Assembly (NCBI GenBank): GCA_009760885.1
Contig: CM019715.1
Coordinates: 23,029,642 to 23,093,641, forward strand
From: Achatina immaculata
Lineage: Eukaryota; Mollusca; Gastropoda; Stylommatophora; Achatinidae
Direction of reading: 5' to 3'
Length of the DNA stretch: 64,000 nucleotides
The position numbers were made by a program, and so were the translations under genes. The notes below the pieces were generated by a model, which had not been told where the DNA came from, did no database searches, and saw only the letters and a list, made by a program, of their open reading frames with translations. The number at the start of each line of letters is the position of its first letter. Within the stretch, counting starts at the first letter, position 1. Below are positions 33,084 through 44,525 of the stretch, piece by piece.

Positions 33084-33189
33084 GCTTCAGTTACTAAATA
33101 AATTAATTTCATATATAAATTTCATCCAGAAGTGGTATTCAATTGACTGTTAATATTCATATGAGAACATTCTATCATTTATTATCTAC

Positions 33190-33735
33190 TATTGTGGTTT
33201 TTGTTTGTTTGTTTTGTTTTGTTTTGTTTGTGTGGTTGAAAACACATGCTGTCTAAGTACCATGGCGAAGGCGATCATTTCTCTCCACAATTCGCTGTCT
33301 TTTGTGTTGATTATGAGATCTGCCAGTGACTTTCTTCCTAGCCACACTAATAACCCATCCAGTAACTTCTCTCTTTGTCTTCCTCTGTCTCTTCTTCCCT
33401 CAATTTTTCCATTTGCCACAATGCATTCCAATTTTCCTCTTCTCAGAAAATGTCCTATAAATCTCGCTTGTCTGCCTCAGATCTTTGCTATAATTTGCTT
33501 TTTAACTCCAGCCTCTCTTAAGACTTCTTCATTAGTTTCTTAGTTGTCCATGGTACCTTCAGCATCCTTCTTATGAACCACATTTCCATGGCCTCCATTT
33601 CTTGCTGTATTCTCTTACTCATAGACCATGCTTCGCATTCATAAAACAAGATTGGCTCGATGTAACATTTAAGTATTCGAAATCTTGTTTCCATTGATAT
33701 GGATCTGTTGCACAAGATGTGTCTCATTGTCTGGA
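33190..33735 (-). mobile_element. LINE family C-like fragment
   Basis: The minus strand carries NRSISMETRFRILKCYIEPI, LFYECEAWSM, MEMWFIRRMLKVPWTTKK and, after a frameshift, NGKIEGRRDRGRQREKLLDG and SELWREMIAFA. It ends in AAAC-type repeats (plus strand TTTG runs at 33196-33231). The nearest relative in the window is the copy at 36440-36830. Confidence 0.88.
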
Positions 33736-34300
33736 ATGCTGACTTGATGGAATGAACTGAACTTCAGCCTTGCATTCATGGCATTGTTCAGACCAGAGTG
33801 ATATACTCTTTTGAGCTTAGGGAACAGCTGGAAATTATGCAGGTTCAAGTCAGGTCTGTAAGATGAATGATTCAGCACAGTGAAAGCTAGTCTCAGCTAT
33901 CTCTGAAATCATTGTCTTTGAGCATTGTCATATTGATGCCCCATAATATGTCATAGAGTTCTGGAGTTGCAGCCACCACAGTGTTTTGTAATAGCTTCCA
34001 GAATTTATTATTGTGTCTTTAATATGTAAACTCCTATCACATCCTGCACATCACAGAAGACAGACTTGCTTACTTTTGTTGGTGCATGCAGTCATTTATG
34101 ATGAAACTCTGTTGACAGTCTTTGTATTTCTGACTCAGAGTGATATACCCAGCTTTCTTCATGTGCCACAGTGCCCTGAGGAAGAATACGTTTCCTTCAG
34201 GTTCATAGTTCACCAGAAACTGTTGGGGGTGAAGACACTGTCCAGTATGGCAGACCCATAGCTGATATGCTAGTGTCAGGGTTGATGAATAGGCAACCAA
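33736..34300 (-). pseudogene. Decayed mariner-type transposase in intron 1
   Basis: The minus strand gives VNYEPEGN, then SVFCDVQDVIGVYI and HSSYRPDLNLHNFQLFPKLK. This follows the mariner core: Y-D/E-P-E after the first Asp, the FWDxxGVI strand, and H-P-P-Y-S-P-D-L-A-P-x-D-F-x-L-F-P-K-L-K around the third Asp. Here the third catalytic position reads NLHNF, so that Asp is lost. No inverted repeats were found. It is older than the other two mariners. Confidence 0.5.
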
Positions 34301-34639
34301 GACCCTGTTCCACCACGCTGTTGATATCCTCAGTAACAGGCCTGGCTTGGCTGGCAGGCTGGGGATTGCTGTACTCACTGTGGCAGTGGAGTCTGCTGAA
34401 GAAGTATTACGCACCCCCTTGCTGTTTAGTTTCTCTCAGGCACTGGAAAAAAATAACTGCCACAAGCCAGTCTTAGTCTGAAACTGTGGTGAGCTTCAAC
34501 ACCTTCACTGCGATGACAACAAGGAACATCATGCTTGCAGTTCCAGGGAGACAGAAGAAGAAGGGAAGGCTGTTGGTTACTGTCATTTCTCATTTGTTAA
34601 CATTTCATGATACAGCAGCCAAGGCTGAAAGTAAAGTTT
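34301..34639. other. Unassigned part of intron 1
   Basis: No feature was recognised between the mariner relic and the SINE. Confidence 0.4.
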
Positions 34640-34842
34640 TGAGTTGTGAACCAGTGTCATTGCACATGGTTAGACCACACATGTTCTGCTGCGTTGTCAG
34701 CAGTTGACCAGAAACTGTCGACTAGTGTCACCATCAGCACGAACTCTGTGGCTAGTGGTGTCATTCCTCTTTATTCCTAGAGCGTTAACCCTGAGGCTGA
34801 GTGAACCCAGTTTTTTGCAAGCCACGGTCTATGTCCAGTACT
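34640..34842 (-). mobile_element. SINE (type 2) fragment
   Basis: The reverse complement matches 40090-40270: GACCGTGGCT, CAGGGTTAA, TAGCCACAGAGTTCGTGCTG and ATGGTGACACTAG-CGACAGT blocks in the same order. The head is missing. It borders the LINE insertion at 34843. Confidence 0.7.
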
Positions 34843-35127
34843 GTATATATCCATCCTACAAGAACTTAATATTGAAGAAGGCTGGCTAGTAAAGAGGATT
34901 AAACAGAGAAAACTGAAGTATTTTGGACACATTAAACATCATGATAATTTAGAGAAGACCATCTTGGAAGGGTACATAATGGGAAAAAGAAAGAGAGGAA
35001 GACCAAGGCGAAGATGGCTGCAAGTCTGCATATGGATGCATCAGCAGCAGACCATCTTGTTTACAACTGAGAGGCCTACAAGAGAGCTGTTAGGGAGACA
35101 AAGTTCTGCAAGAGACATGCAAATGAC
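34843..35127 (+). mobile_element. LINE family A 3' tail in intron 1
   Basis: It encodes LNIEEGWLVKRIKQRKLKYF, GHIKHHDNLEKTILEGYIMG and KRKRGRPRRRW before a frameshift, then a degraded ERPTRELLGRQ terminus. Direct repeats TGTCCAGTAC (34832-34841) and TGTCCAATAC (35128-35137) flank it with one mismatch, consistent with an old target duplication. Confidence 0.88.
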
Positions 35128-35137
35128 TGTCCAATAC

Positions 35138-35480
35138 AGCTTTAGCAATGTCACCCTTGTCCATTGTCAGCCTGCCATTTATTTTAGCCTATTCAACAAA
35201 TCTATCTGCCACGTCATTGCCATGTACTCCCTCGTGCCCTGGACAGTTAGGATTGTCACAGTTGATTGGCTTAACAGATGAGCCCATTCTGTTTGAAGCT
35301 TGTTACACATGTTGAAAAATGGCCCTTTCCTCTTGAGTATATATAGCTGGGTATCATACAATCTGAACATTATCTCTGTAAATGTCTTTTATTTCTCAAT
35401 GATTGTCGATCAGAAAGGCAATATCTGCTATCGAGAATTCTTTCACCACAGACTGTCATGTGTAGTAGTAACATACTTTT
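35138..35480 (-). mobile_element. RNase H fragment of a Jockey/I-type LINE
   Basis: The minus strand gives CPGHEGVHGNDVADRFVE and, after a stop, AKINGRLTMDKGDIAKAVLD. This is the last active-site region of LINE RNase H (V-P-G-H-x-G-x-x-G-N-E-x-A-D-x-L-A), with the catalytic Asp retained. The upstream part is too decayed to read. Confidence 0.6.
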
Positions 35481-36439
35481 CTGACTTATCTGTGTTTTTA
35501 TTTTCCCCGATTCAGAGCACCATATCAGAAAACAACATTTTAAATGGTACTGTGGATGCCAGAACATCTAGCAGTTTGAACCTTCGTTTTGTAATCAAGT
35601 ATGTGTTTCCTAAAAATTCAGAATATAGGAGACATCACTTTACACCTCCCCCCTTAGACGTCTGATGGAGTTCAGCTGACTAGTTTAATTGCATCCATCA
35701 TCATTACATGACACCTCCACAGTGAAGGCTACCTCCTGTGCATCTCCAACATTCTCAGTTCTCATCATCATGGTGCATCAGGACAATCTGCATTTTCTTC
35801 ATCTCATAATTTTGTCCATCTTTCATACCCACTCCATTTACTCTTTTACACAGGATATATTTAATATGGTGTGCAGGGTTATATTTAAAATATTTTAGTT
35901 GTCTGGTTCCAGTGTTTCTCATTATTTTGCTATTGAGTTGCACATGTAACTTGATGCAAATGTTTTGTATTGAATGAACAGTAAGAACATTGGTAAGTTG
36001 CAGACATGGATGTCTGATAGTGTTTTCAACCTTGTGAAGCAGTTATAAACCAGCAGCTGATAGGTCTCTGTGAGTCATCATGACCCAGAGGCCCTTCCCA
36101 GAACATCAGCAGTTTAAAGGGCCAAAACACTTGTCCTGGGGGGGTACTTCTCTGATGATCTGAGGAGTTGTGCTGTTGTTTTGGTCTTAACAACAGTTTC
36201 CTGTCCCCCTCTCTCTCTTTGTGCACACGTGCTTGAAAATAAATAGTAATTCATTGAAACAAGATTACTCACTACAAGCACATATGTGCAACTGTTGCCA
36301 TAATCCATAAATATTAATTGAAATATGGCAGTCATTTTAAACTGTTTATGTCCTGTACATTTTCTAGATTACTGTAGAAGTTTGCTGAAACTAGTCCAAA
36401 CTCTACCATAAAATAAAAATTTAACAAGAAAATATGCAA
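35481..36439. other. Unassigned part of intron 1
   Basis: AT-rich, with no recognised exon or element. Confidence 0.4.
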
Positions 36440-36830
36440 TATTAACAGTACTTACAATGTACAGCAAGAAATGGAAGCCATGGAAATGTGGTTCATAAGA
36501 AGGATTTTGAAGGTACCATGGACAGCTAAGAAAACCAACGAAGAAATCTTAAGAGAGGCTAGAGTTAAAAGGCAAATTACAGCAAAGATCAGAGGCAGAC
36601 AAGCGAGATTTGTAGGACATTTTCTGAGAAGAGGAAAATAGGAACACATTGTGGCAACTGGAAAAATTGAGGGAAGAAGAGACAGAGGAAGACAGAGAGA
36701 GAAATTACTGGATAGGCTATCAGTGTGGCTATGAAGAAAGTCACTGGTGGATCTCATAATCAAATCTAAAGACAGGGAACTGTGGAGAGAAATGATCGCC
36801 TATGCTACATGGCACGGCACTTGAATACTT
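36440..36830 (+). mobile_element. LINE family C-like 3' tail
   Basis: Plus-strand translation reads QQEMEAMEMWFIRRILKVPW, TAKKTNEEILREARVKRQIT, GHFLRRGK, HIVATGKIEGRRDRGRQREK and DRELWREMIAYATWHGT, with two stops. It is the best-preserved copy of the subfamily also seen at 33190. Confidence 0.9.
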
Positions 36831-37383
36831 ATAACACATTAAAATTTAAGTAGTAGAATATGTAATATTTGAAGTTATTTTTATATAAGCATTTAAACTT
36901 CGTCATATGTGTCATTTATTCATGTGAGTGCAGATTTGAATTGACTGTTTGGTATAGCTTTCATAAACAGGGTATCCAGAAATTTTCACCTGATTTTGGT
37001 AAAAATTATTTATTAAAATTGGATGAAACTTTCTGGATAGCCTGCATGTATGTCTGTATCATAGCTGCAACAGTGATCCATTTATGTATTTGCATGTCTT
37101 CTAGATACTGCTGCAGCAGTATGTTGGCATTTTAATGGTAGAATCCTTGGATAAAGGTCGTCTATGCTTGTAGTGATCAAAATAATGCCAAGGTAACAGT
37201 AACACATTAGCATGGCAATATTAATGCTTCAGCACAATAACAATTGGGTCACAGCATGATTATACCAGCATGATGGTTGGCAAACAGTAGCCTCAGTGTA
37301 AATGTGGCCTGCAACTTAATTTTTTGACTAGTCTTGCTATTTATCAGTTTTTTAATCAGCGGTAGTTTTCTGATTGAATTGCC
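36831..37383. other. Unassigned part of intron 1
   Basis: No feature was recognised. Confidence 0.4.
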
Positions 37384-37885
37384 ATGCTGATAGGCATAAG
37401 TGGTCATCTCTCTAGATCCATGTCTCGAATCAAGATGATTACTGTTTTCCTGCCAACCATGCAGTCAATCCATCCAGGTATTTCTCTTCTCCACCCTTTT
37501 TGTCTTTTGCCATTTATCTTTCTAGTCATGACAAATTTTGTTGAGACTTTCACATCTGCTTATGTATCTGAGAAACTTTGATTGTCTTTTTCTTATGTAC
37601 AGCACTAGTTTGAGATATTTTTTTGCCTTCTGTAATACTTCTTCATTTGTCTTTCTGGCTGTTCATGGAATGCAAAGTGAATTACATTTCATTAGCCTTT
37701 TTTTTTGTTCTGATTGTTTATTCATGGTCCATGTTTCATTTGTATAAAGTAGAATAGGTTCTGTATGGCACCTCAAACTCTCTTTCTTATTGCCAATGGC
37801 AGTTTTTGATTTGTTAATATGTTCTTCGTTTTTCCAAAATCTGTCTTTAGCATTGCTGTCCCAGTTCTGATTTCTCCAGTGCACC
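37384..37885 (-). mobile_element. LINE family C-related fragment
   Basis: Across two frames the minus strand gives EIRTGTAMLKTDFGKTKNIL, TNQKLPLAIRKRV, HTEPILLYTNETWTMNKQSE and, after another shift, a KTNEEVL-like segment. The order equals the C-terminal half of family C. It abuts the plus-strand LINE fragment that starts near 37890. Confidence 0.78.
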
Positions 37886-37889
37886 TGCC

Positions 37890-38629
37890 TTCTAATTGCC
37901 AACTCAGAAGAGGGCTTGCAGGATCACATTAATAGACTGAATGACACATGCAAAGAACACAATATGAAAATTAGCCTGGGCAAAACAGAAATCATGACTA
38001 TCGCTAGAGTAGACACACCAGTAAACATTGCACTGGAAAACCATACTATGAAACAAGTAACGCATTTCAAATACCTTGGAAGCATTTTCTTAACAAAAGG
38101 AAAAATAGACATAGAGATCAAAAACAGATCTAACAAAGCAAACCAACTTATCGGGCAAATGGCTCCCATACTAAACAACAAGCATGTCTCACTGGAAACC
38201 AAAAGTACTATCTATAAGACAATCTTCATACTAACTTTGTGCTACCAATGCCAGGCATGGATGCTGACAGCAAAAGACAAAAGGAAAGTTACAACAACTG
38301 AAGTGAGAATCTTGAGAAGAATTCTTGGAATATCAAGAATGGACAGAATCAGAAATGATGTCATTAGAAATAAAGTAGGAGTTGAACCCATCCTGAACTG
38401 TATTAAAAAACAGCAGATAAAATGTTTCGGTCATGTGTCACGACTACCAACAGAACATGTAGCACAGAGAGCAATGTTTTACAGACCACACAAAGGCAGA
38501 GGAAGGTGCCACCCATGCAAACGATGGACCGATGGTATAGCAGAGTCCCTGAACATCGCAGTGTACGAAGCCAATATGCGAGCCATTGAGAGACAATTGC
38601 ACTTCACCTCTACACCTAGCAGTAAATGA
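37890..38629 (+). pseudogene. LINE family D, C-terminal part of reverse transcriptase
   Basis: A 237-codon frame stays open, the longest intact LINE frame outside family A: HINRLNDTCKEHNMKISLGK, TEIMTIARVD, HFKYLGSIFLTKGKIDIEIK, CQAWMLTAKDKRK, TEVRILRRILGISRMDRIRN and IKCFGHVSRLPTEHVAQRAM. These are the post-palm (thumb) and terminal blocks of RTE/CR1-like RTs. The palm with the YADD box is absent, so it is 5'-truncated and inactive despite the open frame. No other copy of this family is in the window. Confidence 0.85.
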
Positions 38630-38639
38630 GGAAGAACAA

Positions 38640-40017
38640 GACAAGACAAGAGACCTGCCTTCAGATGTTATGAGTCTACTTAAGTATGTGTATCTTTTGA
38701 TCTGTCTTAATATCTTCCTCTGTGCTGAATTCTGCATTCTGGCTTTTTTTTTTCTTGGAACTGTTACTTCTGTTTTATTGGTGGTTAATGCTAGTGCTTT
38801 GTTAAGTGACTTTGTCTAGAAGTTTTTGTTAGGTTTTCCTACTCTCCGCTATCTGCATTTTATAGATGAAATATTCAAAACTGAATCATGTCAGTTGAGC
38901 AAGTGTGGTTGGTTTCGATATATAAATACCATTCTGATAATATCATAATTGTATTTCAGAGTAATAGCACATTTAAATCCTTCTCATTACTGCATTTCTT
39001 TTAACCCCATTACCTTCCCACAGTTTGGTTACACATAACAGTCCTCTAGAATGTATGTATTTAGATATATTAATACATTTTTTTTTTAGTCAACATTTTT
39101 TTTTAGTCATTGGCCCTAAACTCTCACTTTTGCTGCATTCTTTTGGCCAGTGAACCAGAGACAATTGCCAGCAGGCCTAGTTTCTAAAATGTATCGATCC
39201 CCGCTGTAGTTTGTGATACTTCGTGTATAAGTGTGTGTCGTATTTAGTTGTTTGGCTATGTAACATGTCAGCATGGATGCGGTGGTCTCTCGGCAGGACA
39301 TAATATCAAGGACATATTGTATGATGGCTTAAACAGAATATGTTGTATAACGACATAAACAGAATGTATTTTGATTTGGATGCATGCAAAATTCACACGC
39401 TATATAGCCTGTGTTAATTTAGGCATAATTTTTCTGTTGACATGTGTATTATAGTATGCTGGCACATGTATTAGAATGAGTACATTGGCATGTTAGCTTA
39501 TAAGCATCCTGGTGTGTATCTTTACTCATACATGTTACATGTGAGGTACATTTATGTAATACAGTAATCTCGATGCAGCAGAATGTAGACATGGATAAAA
39601 TAGTGTGTCAGCATATACACACTACAGGTTATGGTAGCTTTTAAACATGATTATATTTAGCATGCATTACGAAGACAGAATTCTGCATATTTAATGTGTG
39701 ATGAAGTCAAGATGATTAGATCATGCACAGACACTGTCATTTTTTGTAAAAAAAAACCTGGCCGAAAGACAGACTGTAAAAGCTTTAGGTTTGAGATCTA
39801 TGCACTTTAATAGATTCTTTGTAGAAGTTATGTTGTTTTGGCCTTTTTTTTTCTTTGTGTGGACTTAGATTTTTTTTCACCATGAATGTAATTCAGGTTT
39901 TTTTTAGATCCACTAGGGATGATAAATTATATCATTTTGGATCCATATTGATAACAACCAGCATTTTTCGGACAGACCAATGATGATATGTTGAGACATT
40001 ATAAGTTCATCCTAGGA
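38640..40017. other. Unassigned part of intron 1
   Basis: AT-rich; no exon with acceptable splice phase and no element was recognised. Confidence 0.4.
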
Positions 40018-40320
40018 AGCTGGGCTAGTGTAGTGGATTAGATGCTTGCGACCAGCTGATATGGTGTCAGTTTTCACACACCATCGTTGCGATGACCGTG
40101 GCTCACAGAAACTCCCAGGATTCACCTGGCTTCAAGAAAAAATGGGTGCCAGGGTTAAAACTCTTAGAAGGAAAAGGAATGTCACCCTTAGCAACAGAGT
40201 TTGTGCTGATGGTGACACTAGCTGACAGTTTCTGGTCAGTTGCTGACTTGGCAGCCGAGCACTTATGGTTTGACCTCGTGCAGTGGCATTGATTCACAGC
40301 AAGTATCTTTACCTTTACCT
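40018..40320 (+). mobile_element. tRNA-derived SINE (type 2)
   Basis: The head GGGCTAGTGTAGTGGATTAG resembles a tRNA A-box region and GGTGTCAGTTTTCACAC a decayed B-box. The body carries TGGGTGCCAGGG, AGCAACAGAGTTTGTGCTGA and a TGGTGACACTAGCTGACAGT block, and the 3' end is CTTTACCTTTACCTAT, the same end as the type 1 SINE at 17572. A minus-strand copy lies at 34640. Confidence 0.7.
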
Positions 40321-40957
40321 ATATTCGTCTTAGATGATACTTTTAGAAAAACAAAGCTGATAACTAGAGCAGTTTAAATTCACCCTAGATGATTACTTAA
40401 ATTTTTTAAACATGTCATAAATGAAAATGTGTTCTTTGGGCTTATCATAAAAAGTGACTTGGTGGTATCGAAAAGAGAACACAATTGATCCAAAAGGAAA
40501 TGGATAAGAACCTTTCAGACAGGACTTCAAAATGCAAGGAAGGACTAGGGAGATAACTTTCCTTGGTGGAGGTGATGGAAAGCTGTTGTTTCAGCCTTGC
40601 TATATGCCTCAGGCTATTAAGAATTGATAACCCTAGACTGATTTTTTTTTATCTTCATCATGTTATATACAGCCGTAATGACAATAGTCATGACAGTTCA
40701 TAGGTAACTTGACTTATTAAAAACTATAAGAGGCATAATTTATCACAAACTGGAAATGACTTTTGTTGTGATGAGATCAAGCAAGATGTTATTGTCATTT
40801 GTGGCTTGTGTTACGACATTTTGTAACAGCAACTATGATGGCAAGTTGAAAATGGCTTACATAATTATGGCCCAAGTAAGATTATATTGTTATTTGTTAT
40901 GAAGAGAAAACACAGAAACAGTGGCTAATCATAGTACATTATTTTTTTTCCCCTCAG
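40321..40957. other. Unassigned end of intron 1
   Basis: No element was recognised. It ends in a strong polypyrimidine tract (TTTTTTTTCCCCTCAG at 40942-40957), the preferred acceptor of exon 2. Confidence 0.5.
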
Positions 40958-41180
40958 TTTCTGTTTCTTTATCACATGAACCTGTTATCTCCAGGTGTAG
41001 AACCAGCAGATTCTTTCTGTCCCATGTCAGATGTGAACAAAGCTGCACAAAGTTCAGGGTTAGAGTCTTCATGGCCTGAGCAGACACAGCAGGTTGGCAG
41101 TCTTGTTGTTGGAGCTAAGTTACAGGAGAATGATTCTTCTGATGGCTGTGCCTCTGTTCAGAACTCAGGGGATGCAGATG
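40958..41180 (+). CDS. Host gene, exon 2
   Basis: The acceptor after the T8CCCCTCAG tract gives a phase-0 exon that pairs with the donor at 32899. A second AG at 40994 gives a phase-1 exon starting at 40995 that pairs with the donor at 32873 and removes a short hydrophobic stretch (FLFLYHMNLL), leaving GVEPADSFCPMSDVNKAAQ. Both give the same downstream frame. The donor is GATG|GTAACA at 41180, phase 1. Content is Ser/Gln/Asp-rich and unstructured (SSGLESSWPEQTQQVG, NDSSDG). Confidence 0.75.
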
Positions 41181-41644
41181 GTAACATTTACATTGCTGTT
41201 ATCTTTTAAATATGTCTCCAAGTTTTGTGTGTTTCAGTTATATCATTCATTGAATGTGGTGTGTGATTTTGTGTACAATATTTTGTGCAGTTTTGTGTGT
41301 AATACTGTGTATGTTATATGGGGATTTTTTAAAATGTGATTACTTCCTTTCAGTTTAGTGTCCTGTACACATAAGACTGAATTTTATGTATGGTAAATTT
41401 TCAGTTTGTCTCTTAATACATTGACAGTCTTGTGTACAATGCATTTGTGTTTGTCTCACTTTGCTTGCAAACTTTTGTCATTTGTGGAGGCAGTTTTAAA
41501 GTGTTTATATAGCAGGTCCTCACTTGTACAGTTTGGGTAAATTGAACTGCATAAGACTTCAGTTTAGCTGTACGAAAACTGCTCACTATAACTGGCATAC
41601 TCCATTTGTTCATATTTTGTGTCAAAACTTTTTACGCCATATAT

Positions 41645-42095
41645 CCTTCCCATGCCGCTAAATGTCACATAGCGTCACATGGTAGTTCACCAAGATTTCC
41701 TGTCTTTGGTGAGTTTTTCATTCTCATCAAAGGATATTATGCCTACTGAACTGGCCTCTCTTAACAGTGTCCTCTTTAGAGTTTCATGTGGTCGACCTCT
41801 TTTTCTTCGGCCTGTTGTGTTCCACTTGATAGCTTGTTTGGGGATCCTCTGATTGTTTCTTCTCATCACATAACCGACATATGTCCATCTTCTTTTTCTG
41901 ATCAGTCATGAGACAGGTTGTTGTTTACTCATCTGTCTTATCTCTGTGTTCTTGAATTCGTTCCAATTTATACCGAGTATTTTCCTTAGGCATTTGTTTT
42001 CAAAAGAGTCTAATTTCTTGTCTGTTTCTTTAGTTGTTTTCCAGCTTTCACATGCATAAATGAGGGTGGATATTACATTTGAATATGTCACTACA
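41645..42095 (-). mobile_element. LINE family B 3' fragment in intron 2
   Basis: The minus strand reads TLIYACESWKTTKETDKKLD, SFENKCLRKILGINWNEFKN, EIRQMSKQQPVS and, after a frameshift, MMRRNNQRIPKQAIKWNTTG and RRKRGRPHETLKRTLLREAS. These blocks match the copies at 11406 and 50100-50390. Confidence 0.92.
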
Positions 42096-42146
42096 GGAAA
42101 GGTGCAAATCATTGTTTTGTTTATTAAAGTAGAAATTCTTTTTAAG

Positions 42147-42198
42147 AAAGTTTGAATTTCATTTCCTGATATAAAGTTTGAATTTCATTTCCTGATAT
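42147..42198. repeat. Perfect 26-bp tandem duplication at the 3' end of intron 2
   Basis: The unit AAAGTTTGAATTTCATTTCC plus TGATAT occurs twice back to back, ending nine bases before the exon 3 acceptor. Each copy contains a CTGAT branch-point-like motif. Confidence 0.95.
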
Positions 42199-42207
42199 AC
42201 TATGCAG

Positions 42208-42471
42208 GAACTGATCGAAACAGCGTGTCTGGTACCACAATCAGCGACAACCAGTGTGAGCAGACAAGTGCAGGATTTGATCGGTGCAATGGGTCTGGTA
42301 CTATAATCAGAGACTATCAACATGATCAGACAGTCAGCTTCTCAAAAGCCTTGCGGGGAGACTATGGAACAGATATACAGAAGGTGGCTATGGAGGCACA
42401 GCTGGAAGAGCAGCAGCAAAATTTTCCAGACAATATCAGCATAGATAATAGTTATGTCTACTTGAGTACAG
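42208..42471 (+). CDS. Host gene, exon 3
   Basis: Acceptor ACTATGCAG|G and donor ACAG|GTAATG give a 264-bp phase 1-1 exon, so it could be skipped without changing frame. It encodes 88 residues with two internal approximate repeats of the form GTTISDNQCEQT and GTIIRDYQHDQT about 22 residues apart, then a Gln-rich stretch (EAQLEEQQQNF) ending in NSYVYLST. It is polar and without a recognised domain. Confidence 0.78.
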
Positions 42472-43577
42472 GTAATGGCATCAAATAATTGGGTCGCCCA
42501 GTGTTTTATCTGCTGGTAGCACATTGTCTGCATCACTTGTGCTTATCTTTTACCCTGTCAGAACCTTTATGTGCTCAAACCACATGGGGTTTTCCACAAA
42601 TGCTCAGTCTTTTTTCTTTTTCTCACTCTTGCCCGGGTTTGACGGCCTCTCTGTTGTTCTTCTCCATGTCTTCTTTATCCTTACCCTACAGATGTCTCAA
42701 AATTACTAGAGCCATAGAGGACAAAGATGAATGTGCTGAAGTGACTGGCAAGCTGAAGTTGACCATGTTTCACCCGCTAGTAATAGGCTCATCCTGGCTA
42801 ACAGTGCTGATCATGTTAGGATTTTTTTGAAACTGCTGTAGCTGTGCCTGTCTTTCACCTTGCATGGGGTGCTTTCTGATGTATTGGTTTTCTCAGTACA
42901 ACATTCGATACTTTATACTTTAATGTAAAATTAAACACATTTTACAAACATCAACGGGACTTATATGCTTATGTGAAATTTTTGTTCTTAACTTATTTGC
43001 GCTGCGATTTAACCTTTAATAAATGCTCACAGCTGAGTCGGATTAAAAAACTAATCCTTTTCCATACAAATTGAGCAACATCATCATCATCCTGCTTTCC
43101 TGATTATCTTCCAACTGATTTCGCTTGTTGCTTTTTACTAGGTTTTTTTTTTTTTTTGATAATATAAACTGATTGCCGTAACTGATGACCTCCAAAAGTT
43201 TCGGTTTTTCTCTTTTTTTAATTGGTAATTTACTGGTAATTGCCAGTTAACACAATCACCGTAAAAAGTTTTGGTCCTTAAGTAGGCTACAGCAATCCAC
43301 TCTCAGTGTGGCACGATGTCTGTGTGCCAACATCTTCACAGCATTAGCTGCTTAGAACATCCAATTTACAGTTCTAGGAAGAAAAAAAAAAGTGCAGTTT
43401 CTGTGTACCATATGTAGATGCCTATATTTAAGACATTTGTTATTTGCACTAGAACTTTTAGTTATCATAATATTCCTATTCACAGCTGAGAGAAACCTTA
43501 GTTGTCCCATTAGGATGGGTTAGTTTTACACTTGTTTTACAGTGGTCACAGATCCTGTAGAGACTATATCACAAGTG
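42472..43577. other. Intron 3, unassigned left part
   Basis: No exon or element was recognised. The open frame 42489-42830 directly follows the donor and does not look like protein-coding sequence. A T tract lies at 43142-43158. Confidence 0.45.
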
Positions 43578-43860
43578 ACAGCCTAGTTGGCTGAGTGGTT
43601 AGGAGATCAGTCTGTTAATCCGGTGGTACTGGATTCAGATTCCAGCAGTGGGGATTTTTTTCTGGTACATCACACCAAAAAGGCCCTGGGATCCACCTTG
43701 CCTCTAGACATGGGTACCAGAGAAACCTGGGAAGGTAAATACAGCCAGCCATGATACTGGCCACGTCACACTTTCATGTGCTGGAGGTTGTGGAAATAGG
43801 GGCTTAACACTGTGTCCCCAATATGCCTCAGTGGCATGGAAATGGGAATTTTACCTTTAT
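43578..43860 (+). mobile_element. tRNA-derived SINE (type 1), full length, in intron 3
   Basis: The head has the A-box-like TTGGCTGAGTGGTTAGGAGA and B-box-like ACTGGATTCAGATTCCAGC. The body has GACATGGGTACCAGAG, GGAAGGTAAATACAGCCAGC, ATGATACTGGCCACGTCACA, CCCCAATATGCCTCAG and the end TTTTACCTTTATTT. It matches 29725-30030 and 50585-50690. Confidence 0.88.
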
Positions 43861-44269
43861 TTACAATTACCTGTATCACGAGTTTATGTTTAGATGAAAG
43901 GATATGTGAATGTTTTTCACTTTCCGATTGGCTGCTGTGTTTTGGATCCTTTGGCCAGTTTTTGCTGATGTGGTAAATTGAATCTTGTCTCACTATTGTG
44001 GATGTTTTTCTAGCATCCCTGTTTCATTGTCTGCATCCCGTTAAAAAATTTTGTCATGTAATGTTTGCTTGAGAATCAGTTATCATTCATTCTTGCAGTG
44101 TGATCCAGCATCTTAGTCTTTTGCCATTGAATATTATAATCTGACTAAAAAAAAAGGAGATAATATTCTCTAGTATCAGATGGTAGATTGAGAGGTGTAA
44201 CTGCAACTGTAAAAAAGGACCTACCTCTGTTGCTGGTCATGGGGAGTGGCCTCATTACACTAAGGGCAT

Positions 44270-44525
44270 GCCCATACATATTCATATAATGGCAAATTGG
44301 GAGATACATATGGTCTAAGTGAATGTTGACATAAGTAAATCATCATTAGTCCTCTGTGCTCCCAGTGGAGCATAAGGCAAGTCTGAGTCTTTCCTGCTTT
44401 CTTTAATTCTTCCTGCATTGTGTGTCTCCATGTCCCAAATGGGCCGCCCTTTTCTTTTTTTCCTTGAGGTGTCCAAGTCAAGGTGATATAGTGGTGCCTT
44501 GGTTTTTCCATTTGTAGTAACATGA
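44270..44525 (-). mobile_element. LINE family E-type 3' tail in intron 3
   Basis: The minus strand reads ITLTWTPQGKKEKGGPFGTW, RHTMQEELKKAGKTQ and LMLHWEHRGLMM, matching LINE ends of the form I-x-L-T-W-T-P-x-G-K-R-K-R-G-R-P, W-R-R and a closing A-L-C-x-x-W-x-H-R-G. The RGRP core is altered (KGGP). Confidence 0.75.

Noticed and set aside
42489..42830. 113-codon frame right after exon 3
   Set aside because: It starts just past a good donor, is hydrophobic in patches and unlike the rest of the protein; most likely intron sequence.
43079..43100. CATCATCAT run as another LINE C tail
   Set aside because: The adjoining minus-strand sequence does not show the GRRxRGRxRE or SRHGT blocks.
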